A DNA stretch of 36,518 bases from Mycobacterium sp. 1245805.9 (GTDB taxonomy: Bacteria > Actinomycetota > Actinomycetes > Mycobacteriales > Mycobacteriaceae): the NCBI RefSeq assembly GCF_001672915.1, contig NZ_LZKR01000055.1, forward strand, positions 1 through 36,518. Direction: 5' to 3'. The translations under genes were made by a program, and so were the position numbers. This document shows, one piece after another, positions 31,378 to 36,518 of the stretch; within the stretch, counting starts at the first letter, position 1; the number at the start of each line of letters is the position of its first letter. Below the pieces are notes generated by a model that saw nothing but the letters and a program-made list of their open reading frames with translations, was not told the origin of the DNA and did not search any database.

Positions 31378-31384
31378 GGCCACG

Positions 31385-32038
31385 ATGTTGAAGGTGTTGC
31401 TCGCGACCGCATCCGTCTGCGTGCTCGCCGGATGCTCGGGCGGCGATCCCACCCCCGTGAAGGCCGACATCGGCAAGGTCGTCGACGTCAAGTCGAGCTT
31501 CGGGCCCGACTACAAGGTCACCGACATCCCGGTGCGGGGCGTCGACCCCAAGCTGCTCTCGGCCCGGAAACTGCCCGACGGCCTGACGTTCGACCCGGCG
31601 AACTGCGCGAAAGTGGCGGTCGGCCCGGACCTGCCGCCGGACCTGCAGGGCAACATGGCCGCCGTCTCGGCCGAGGGGAACGGCAACCGGTTCGTCGTCA
31701 TCGCCCTGGAGACGTCAAAAGCCCTGCCGTTCAACGACCCCGGGAAGGAATGCGCCAAGGTCGCGTTCGCCGGCACGGGCGTGCGGGGCGGCATCGAGGT
31801 GATCGACGCGCCGCACATCGACGGGGCGCGCACCACGGGCGTGCACCGCGTCCTGCAGGCCGTCGTGGGCGGCGGAGCCCGCACCGGCGAACTGTACGAC
31901 TATTCGGCGCAATTCGGTGATTACCAGGTGATCGTCATCGCCAACCCGCTGGTCATTCCGGACCAGCCGGTGGCCAAGATCGACACCCAACGCGCGCGTG
32001 ACCTGCTCGTCAAGGGGGTGGCCGCGGTCCGAGGCTAG
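31385..32038 (+). CDS. DUF5642-type lipoprotein, second of the tandem pair
   Basis: This 217-residue lipoprotein has the signal peptide MLKVLLATASVCVLAGC (Cys17 as lipidation site). Its domain shares the layout of its neighbour: DYKVTDIPVRGVDPKLLSA, cysteines in PANCAKV and GKECAKV, the VIDAPHIDGARTTGV stretch (neighbour: LVDAPRIDGVATLGM) and a C terminus ending LLVKGVAAVRG. The ATG at 31385 is chosen over an upstream TTG because it begins the signal peptide and follows a -10-like TAGATT. It converges on alkB with stops four bases apart. The function is unknown. Confidence 0.82.
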   Translation: MLKVLLATASVCVLAGCSGGDPTPVKADIGKVVDVKSSFGPDYKVTDIPVRGVDPKLLSARKLPDGLTFDPANCAKVAVGPDLPPDLQGNMAAVSAEGNGNRFVVIALETSKALPFNDPGKECAKVAFAGTGVRGGIEVIDAPHIDGARTTGVHRVLQAVVGGGARTGELYDYSAQFGDYQVIVIANPLVIPDQPVAKIDTQRARDLLVKGVAAVRG

Positions 32039-32042
32039 GCCG

Positions 32043-32639
32043 CTAGCGCACGTCGCGGGGCCGGAACTGGATGCTGACGCGCGGGCCGATGTGCGCCGAG
32101 GTCTTGGGCACCGCGTGCTCCCAGGTGCGCTGGCAAGATCCGCCCATCACCAGCAGATCGCCGTGCGCCTGCGGCAGTCGCAGCGACGGCCCGCCGCCGC
32201 GCCGCCGCATCGCGAACGTGCGCGCCGCACCCAGGCTGACGATCGCCACCATGGTGTCGTGCGAGCTGCTGCGCCCGATGGTGTCGCCGTGCCACGCGAC
32301 GCTGTCCGAGCCGTCGCGGTAACAACACAATCCGACGGTGGTGAAGGGCTCACCGAGCTCGCCCGCATAGATGTCGTTGAGCCGCCGCCGCAGCTTGCCC
32401 AGCAGCGGGTGTGGGGGCTCCTCGACCGTCAGGTCGTGAAAACTGACCAGCCGCGGCACGTCGACCACCCGGTCGTACATGTGGCGGCGCTCGGCCCGCC
32501 ATGGAACGGTCGATAGGAGGTCGGCGAGCAGGCCATCGGCCTCGGCCAGCCAGCCGGCGCGGATCTCGATGAAGGCGCCGTCACCGAGCTGCCTGCGCTC
32601 GGTGTGCTCGAACAGCGAGCCCTGTACCGCGATGCTCAC
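32043..32639 (-). CDS. alkB: AlkB-family Fe(II)/2-oxoglutarate dioxygenase (Rv1000c-like)
   Basis: This 198-residue dioxygenase removes alkyl groups from damaged nucleic acids by oxidation. The iron ligands are His117 and Asp119 (AWHGDT) and His175 (WEHAV); the 2-oxoglutarate contacts are Arg187 and Arg193 ([11 protein letters not shown]). The GTG at 32639 gives [12 protein letters not shown], close to the length of the M. tuberculosis protein (about 205). A longer in-frame extension runs into the arcA 5' region and is not credible. It is divergent from arcA with 70 bp between starts. The substrate (DNA, RNA or protein) is not known for this branch. Confidence 0.88.
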   Translation of the reverse strand: MSIAVQGSLFEHTERRQLGDGAFIEIRAGWLAEADGLLADLLSTVPWRAERRHMYDRVVDVPRLVSFHDLTVEEPPHPLLGKLRRRLNDIYAGELGEPFTTVGLCCYRDGSDSVAWHGDTIGRSSSHDTMVAIVSLGAARTFAMRRRGGGPSLRLPQAHGDLLVMGGSCQRTWEHAVPKTSAHIGPRVSIQFRPRDVR

Positions 32640-32709
32640 GGCGCCCAGTTTATCGCACACCCGTTCGATCGGGAGGGGACCGGTCTGGCGACCGGCTACC
32701 GTTTTCAGG

Positions 32710-33921
32710 GTGGGCGTTGTCGAGCTGGGCACCAATTCCGAGGTGGGCGCGCTTCGGGTCGCCATCCTGCACCGGCCCGGCGCGGAGCTGCGCCGGCTCA
32801 ATCCGCGCAACAACGACCAGCTGCTCTTCGACGGGTTGCCCTGGGTCGCGCGGGCGCAGGAGGAACACGACGAGTTCGCCGAGTTGCTGAGTTCCCGCGG
32901 CGTCGAGGTGCTACTGCTGTCGGACCTGCTGACCGAGGCGCTCCACCACAGCGGAGCCGCCCGGATGCAGGGCGTCGCGGCCGCGGTGGACGCTCGTCGG
33001 CTCGGAACCCCACTGGCCCAAGAACTTTCGGCCTACCTGCGTGGCCTGGATCCGGCGACGCTGGCCAACGTGCTGACGGCCGGCATGACGTTCAACGAGC
33101 TGCCGCCGGACACCCGCACCGAGGTCTCCCTGGTGCTGCGCATGCACCACGGGGCGGACTTCGTCATCGATCCACTGCCGAACCTGGTGTTCACCCGCGA
33201 CTCGTCGATCTGGATCGGGCCGCGGGTGGTGATCCCGACCCTGGCGCTGCGGGCGCGCGTCCGCGAGGCGTCGCTGACCGATCTGATCTACGCCCATCAC
33301 CCGCGCTTCACCGGGGTGCGGCGCGCCTACGAGTCGCGCACCGCCCCGGTCGAGGGCGGCGACGTGCTGCTGCTCGCCCCCGGCGTGGTCGCGGTCGGGG
33401 TCGGCGAACGAACCACCCCCGCGGGCGCGGAAGCGTTGGCGCGCAGCCTTTTCGACGATGACCTCGCGGACACGGTGCTGGCGGTGCCCATCGCCCAGCG
33501 GCGCGCGCAAATGCACCTGGACACGGTGTGCACGATGGTCGACACCGACACCGTGGTGATGTACGCCAACATCGTCGACACGCTGTCGGCCTTCACGATC
33601 CAGCGCACCCCCGACGGCGTCACCATCGGCGACGAGACGCCGTTCCTGGAGGCGGCCGCCAGGGCGATGGGCATCGACAAGCTGCGGGTCATCGACACCG
33701 GGCTGGACCCCCTCGTCGCCGAGCGCGAACAGTGGGACGACGGCAATAACACCTTGGCCCTGGCGCCCGGCGTCGTCGTCGCCTACGAGCGCAACGCGCA
33801 GACCAACGCCCGCCTTGAGGACGCGGGCATCGAGGTGCTCACAATCGCCGGGTCCGAATTGAGCACCGGCCGCGGCGGCCCCCGGTGCATGTCGTGCCCC
33901 GCCGCGCGCGATCCCCTCTAG
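32710..33921 (+). CDS. arcA: Arginine deiminase ArcA
   Basis: This 403-residue enzyme hydrolyses arginine to citrulline and ammonia. The substrate-binding signature [13 protein letters not shown], the [12 protein letters not shown] catalytic His/Asp stretch and the C-terminal GGPRCMSCP are present; Cys393 is the expected nucleophile. The GTG start at 32710 gives [17 protein letters not shown], matching the 402-residue M. tuberculosis protein as I remember it. The frame is open further upstream but overlaps alkB. The arcB and arcC genes of the classical pathway are not beside it, as in other mycobacteria, so it may serve acid tolerance or arginine turnover alone. Confidence 0.93.
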   Translation: MGVVELGTNSEVGALRVAILHRPGAELRRLNPRNNDQLLFDGLPWVARAQEEHDEFAELLSSRGVEVLLLSDLLTEALHHSGAARMQGVAAAVDARRLGTPLAQELSAYLRGLDPATLANVLTAGMTFNELPPDTRTEVSLVLRMHHGADFVIDPLPNLVFTRDSSIWIGPRVVIPTLALRARVREASLTDLIYAHHPRFTGVRRAYESRTAPVEGGDVLLLAPGVVAVGVGERTTPAGAEALARSLFDDDLADTVLAVPIAQRRAQMHLDTVCTMVDTDTVVMYANIVDTLSAFTIQRTPDGVTIGDETPFLEAAARAMGIDKLRVIDTGLDPLVAEREQWDDGNNTLALAPGVVVAYERNAQTNARLEDAGIEVLTIAGSELSTGRGGPRCMSCPAARDPL

Positions 33922-33930
33922 GCGCCCGCA

Positions 33931-33989
33931 TCGAGTCTGCGCTCAGCGCGTCGGATCGAGCCGTTTGCACGCGCTGGATGCAGTCTCGA
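33931..33989. terminator. Long imperfect hairpin between convergent arcA and pmt
   Basis: The left arm TCGAGTCTGC-GCT-CAGCGCG (33931-33950) pairs with CGCGCTG-GAT-GCAGTCTCGA (33970-33989), apart from one mismatch and a 3-bp internal bulge. It fills the 76-bp gap between the two stop codons, so a bidirectional terminator is likely. Confidence 0.5.
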
Positions 33990-33997
33990 CGCGAGAA

Positions 33998-35554
33998 CTA
34001 GCGCCAACTCGGCAGCCAGATCTCCATGTTCCAGGTCTGCTGGGAGATCGGCAGGCCGGTCAGCACGGGGAACAGCCACGCGAAGTTGGTCACCACTAAG
34101 GCCACGTAACAGGACACCGCGATCAGTCCCAGCGTGCGCCGTTCGGAGTTCTGGTTGCGGGCGTAGAGGATGTCGCCGCAGATCAGCGCGATGCCCATGG
34201 CCAGGAACGGCGCCATCGTCGCGGCATAGAAGAAGTACATCTGCCGGTCGATGTCGGCGAACCACGGCAGCCAGCCCGCGCAGTAACCGATCAACACGGC
34301 GGCGTAGCGCCAGTCGCGGCGCACCAGCGTTCGCCAGCAGGCATAGAGCAGCACCGGCACCGCCAGCCACCACATCGCCGGGGTGCCCACCAACATCTCC
34401 GCCTTGACGCACGACTGGGCCCCGCAGCCGGGAACGTTCTGCTGGTCGATGGCGTACAGGACCGGCCGCAACGACATCGGCCAGCTCCACGGCTTGGATT
34501 CCCACGGGTGGTAGTTGCCGGCGGAATTCGTCAGGCCCGCGTGGAATTCAAACGCCTTGGCGGTGTAGTGCCACAGCGAGCGAATCGCGTCGGGCAGCGG
34601 AACGAGGGAGTGCTGGCCGATCGACTGGCCGACCTCGTGGCGGTCGATCGCGGTCTCGGACGCAAACCAGGGCGCGTAGCTGGCGAGGTAGACCGCGAAC
34701 GGGATGAGCGCCAGCGCGTACCCGGTGGGGATCAGGTCGCGCCGCAAAACCCCCAGCCACGGCCGGGTCACCTGGTATTGGCGCCGGGCCGCGATGTCGA
34801 ACCCCAACGACATCACGCCGAAGAACAGCACGAAATAGAGGCCGGACCACTTTGTGCCGCAAGCCAACCCGAGCATCACCCCGGCAAGGAAGCGCCACCA
34901 TCGCACGCCCAGCCTTGGGCCCCACAGGGTTTGGGCGCTACGACCCTCCACCAGCGCGATGTGCAGCCGCCAGCGCACCTGATCGCGGTCCACGATGAGC
35001 GCGCCGAACGCGGCGACCACGAAGAAGGTCAGCAGGCCGTCGAGCAGGGCGGTCCGCGCGGTGACGAAGCTGACGCCGTCGCAGATCACCAGCACCCCGG
35101 CGATCGCCCCGACCAGCGTCGAGCGGCTGATCCGCCGGACGATGCGCATCACCAGCACCACCATGACGACGCCGAGCAGGGCGCCGGTGAACCGCCAGCC
35201 CACCCCGTTGTAGCCGAAGAGCGCCTCGCCGAACGCGATCAACTGCTTGCCGACCGGCGGGTGCACGACCAGACCGAACCCGGGGTTGTCCTCCACCCCG
35301 TGGTTGTGCAGCACCTGCCAGGCCTGGGGCGCGTAGTGCTTCTCGTCGAACACGGGTGTGCCGGCGTCGGTCGGCGAGCCCAGGTTGAGGAACCGGGTCA
35401 CCGTCGCCAGCACCGTGATCACCCCGGTCGCGACCCACCCCCGAATGGTGTCGGTCGGCCCGAAGTCCGCCACCGGAACCAGCGGGCCCGGGCTGTCGAC
35501 GGGCACGACACGCTCGCGCTCGGCGACGGCGCTTTCGCGGGGCGGGGCGGTCAT
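33998..35554 (-). CDS. pmt: Polyprenyl-phosphate-mannose protein mannosyltransferase Pmt
   Basis: This 518-residue multi-span membrane enzyme transfers mannose from polyprenyl-phosphate-mannose to Ser/Thr of secreted proteins during Sec export. The catalytic Asp-Glu pair is D70-E71 in VFDEKHYAP, in the first extracytoplasmic loop; about 10-11 hydrophobic helices follow. The C terminus QQTWNMEIWLPSWR is nearly invariant. The ATG at 35554 follows a GTG at 35557, either of which fits a leaderless mRNA. It is the counterpart of Rv1002c. The loop at about 350-390 carries two cysteines (VPGCGAQSCVKAE) and may form a disulfide. Confidence 0.93.
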   Translation of the reverse strand: MTAPPRESAVAERERVVPVDSPGPLVPVADFGPTDTIRGWVATGVITVLATVTRFLNLGSPTDAGTPVFDEKHYAPQAWQVLHNHGVEDNPGFGLVVHPPVGKQLIAFGEALFGYNGVGWRFTGALLGVVMVVLVMRIVRRISRSTLVGAIAGVLVICDGVSFVTARTALLDGLLTFFVVAAFGALIVDRDQVRWRLHIALVEGRSAQTLWGPRLGVRWWRFLAGVMLGLACGTKWSGLYFVLFFGVMSLGFDIAARRQYQVTRPWLGVLRRDLIPTGYALALIPFAVYLASYAPWFASETAIDRHEVGQSIGQHSLVPLPDAIRSLWHYTAKAFEFHAGLTNSAGNYHPWESKPWSWPMSLRPVLYAIDQQNVPGCGAQSCVKAEMLVGTPAMWWLAVPVLLYACWRTLVRRDWRYAAVLIGYCAGWLPWFADIDRQMYFFYAATMAPFLAMGIALICGDILYARNQNSERRTLGLIAVSCYVALVVTNFAWLFPVLTGLPISQQTWNMEIWLPSWR

Positions 35555-35561
35555 CACGTCG

Positions 35562-35571
35562 ATCGTAGGCT
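35562..35571. promoter_or_regulatory. Overlapping divergent -10 elements of pmt and rsmI
   Basis: TAGGCT (35566-35571, plus strand) ends seven bases before the rsmI ATG, and TACGAT (35567-35562, minus strand) ends four bases before the pmt GTG/ATG pair. The two -10 hexamers share two bases within a 24-bp gap, predicting two leaderless, mutually exclusive promoters. Confidence 0.4.
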
Positions 35572-35578
35572 GTCCGTC

Positions 35579-36415
35579 ATGACCTCCGGTCGCCTATTGC
35601 TGGGCGCGACGCCCCTGGGCCAGCCGTCGGATGCCTCGCCGCGCCTCATCGACGCGCTGGCCCGCGCCGACGTCGTGGCCGCCGAGGACACCCGGCGGGT
35701 GCGGATCCTGGCCAAGGCGCTGGAAACCGATATCACGGGTCGGGTGGTCAGCCTGTACGACCGGGTCGAGGCCGCCCGGGTGCCCGCCCTCGTGGACGCG
35801 ATGCAGGCCGGGGCGACGGTGCTGATGGTCAGCGACGCCGGGATGCCGTTGATCAGCGACCCCGGCTACCGGCTGGTGGCCGCGTGCGTCGAAGCGGGCC
35901 TGCCGGTCCAGTGCCTCCCCGGGCCGTCGGCGGTGACGACCGCGCTCGCGGTGTCCGGGCTGCCGTCGGAGCGGTTCTGCTTCGAGGGGTTCGCCCCGCG
36001 CAAAAAGTCGGCCCGCCGAACCTGGTTGGCCTCGCTGGCCGACGAACGGCGCACCTGCGTGTTCTTCGAATCTCCGCGCCGGCTGGCGGCCTGCCTGCGC
36101 GACGCCGCGGACGAACTCGGCGGCGCCCGCCGCGCGGTGGTCTGCCGGGAGCTGACGAAGGTGCACGAGGAGGTCGTGCGCGGCTCGCTCGAGGAGCTCG
36201 CCACCTGGGCGAACGACGGGGTGCTCGGCGAGATCACCGTGGTGCTCGCCGGCGCGACGCCGCGCGCCGACCTGCCGTCGCTGGTGGCCGAGGTGGAGGA
36301 GCTGGTCGCCGGCGGTGTGCGCGTCAAGGACGCGTGCAGCGAGGTCGCCGCGGCGCATCCGGACGTCCGGACGCGCCAGCTCTACGACGCGGTCCTGCAG
36401 TTACGCGGCGACTAG
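35579..36415 (+). CDS. rsmI: 16S rRNA (cytidine(1402)-2'-O)-methyltransferase RsmI
   Basis: This 278-residue tetrapyrrole-methylase-fold enzyme methylates the ribose of C1402 in the 16S decoding centre. Characteristic motifs are RLLLGATPLGQPSD, the VVAAEDTRRV loop, MVSDAGMPLISDPGYR and CLPGPSAVTTALAVSGLP. The ATG at 35579 gives the usual length; the frame is open for 1 kb upstream but only as a shadow of pmt. The family N terminus typically begins just before this LLLGATPLG strand, which supports the start. It is the counterpart of Rv1003. Confidence 0.94.
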   Translation: MTSGRLLLGATPLGQPSDASPRLIDALARADVVAAEDTRRVRILAKALETDITGRVVSLYDRVEAARVPALVDAMQAGATVLMVSDAGMPLISDPGYRLVAACVEAGLPVQCLPGPSAVTTALAVSGLPSERFCFEGFAPRKKSARRTWLASLADERRTCVFFESPRRLAACLRDAADELGGARRAVVCRELTKVHEEVVRGSLEELATWANDGVLGEITVVLAGATPRADLPSLVAEVEELVAGGVRVKDACSEVAAAHPDVRTRQLYDAVLQLRGD

Positions 36416-36416
36416 C

Positions 36417-36518
36417 TCAGGGTGTGCAGGCCTTGAAGGGCCCGATCCCCGGCGTGCAGAGCTGCGGGTGCGGCGGCAGCGGCGGCGGGCCGGGCAGCGG
36501 GGGGGGGGGGGGCGGCCC
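36417..36518 (-). CDS. Partial proline-rich protein, 3' end only (position of Rv1004c)
   Basis: The minus strand is open from the window edge to the TGA at 36419-36417, giving 33 codons. The visible C terminus is proline-rich (a run of six prolines, then LPGPPPLPPHPQ) and ends LCTPGIGPFKACTP, with two cysteines that could form a disulfide. This suits an exported or membrane-anchored protein, but nothing more can be said. Convergent with rsmI, one base between stops. The proline run is encoded by a 14-nt C tract. Confidence 0.55.
   Translation of the reverse strand, partial: GPPPPPPLPGPPPLPPHPQLCTPGIGPFKACTP
36499..36512 (+). repeat. 14-nt G homopolymer (C tract in the minus-strand gene)
   Basis: Fourteen consecutive G residues lie inside the open frame of the partial minus-strand gene, close to the window end. 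Such a tract is prone to slippage during replication and sequencing. Confidence 0.85.

Noticed and set aside
34508..35578. 357-codon N-terminal extension of rsmI
   Set aside because: It runs antisense through pmt and is Arg/Pro/His-rich; the RsmI family begins at the ATG at 35579.

Overview
The window reads as a slow-growing, high-GC Mycobacterium chromosome, most likely a non-tuberculous species near the M. avium complex. This rests on remembered gene order and protein similarity, not on a database search. From end to end the order follows the M. tuberculosis stretch Rv0958 to Rv1004c, with several accessory blocks removed or added. There is one tRNA gene. I see no rRNA, insertion sequence or CRISPR array.

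Left part (1-4473): the 3' part of a MoxR/ChlI-type AAA+ ATPase overlaps a VWA-domain partner. An aldo/keto reductase preceded by a tandem 14-bp repeat follows, then a convergent DUF1707 protein. The csoR-ctpV copper operon found at this point in M. tuberculosis is absent. Next (4589-13034, minus strand) is a tightly coupled six-gene catabolic operon: DUF1446/AtuA-like protein, FadE13, AccD2, AccA2, FadE12, EchA7. Its make-up resembles the Atu/Liu acyclic-terpene and leucine-type pathways. echA7 carries an in-frame palindromic repeat insertion.

Middle part (13141-20275): rpmF is followed by the MprA/MprB envelope-stress two-component system, the HtrA-like protease PepD and MoaB2. A CTCTCAG-type direct repeat with 11-bp period, matching the MprA box, lies in front of both mprA and pepD. 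On the minus strand follow mscL, a SAF-domain membrane protein, the zinc-ribbon chaperone Ruc behind a CIRCE (HrcA) operator, and 5-formyl-THF cyclo-ligase.

Cell-division block (20341-24375): galU, the MoeA-like gephyrin homologue Glp, a RimJ-like acetyltransferase, and the divisome membrane protein SepX/GlpR. The sepX promoter region has a conspicuous AT-rich palindrome. A tRNA-Ala(CGC) follows, and immediately behind it an apparently accessory block (24592-29504): a 72-residue unknown, an orphan PE protein, a two-domain DUF1023 alpha/beta hydrolase with an LppJ-like lipoprotein, a small basic protein and an M42 aminopeptidase.

Right part (29660-36518): the cAMP-dependent protein lysine acetyltransferase, a tandem pair of DUF5642 lipoproteins, AlkB, arginine deiminase ArcA, the protein mannosyltransferase Pmt and the 16S rRNA methyltransferase RsmI, the last two from a 24-bp divergent promoter. 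The window ends in the 3' end of a proline-rich minus-strand gene containing a 14-nt G/C homopolymer. Several genes (DUF1707, galU, second DUF5642, pmt, rsmI) have a -10 hexamer placed for leaderless transcription, as is common in mycobacteria.
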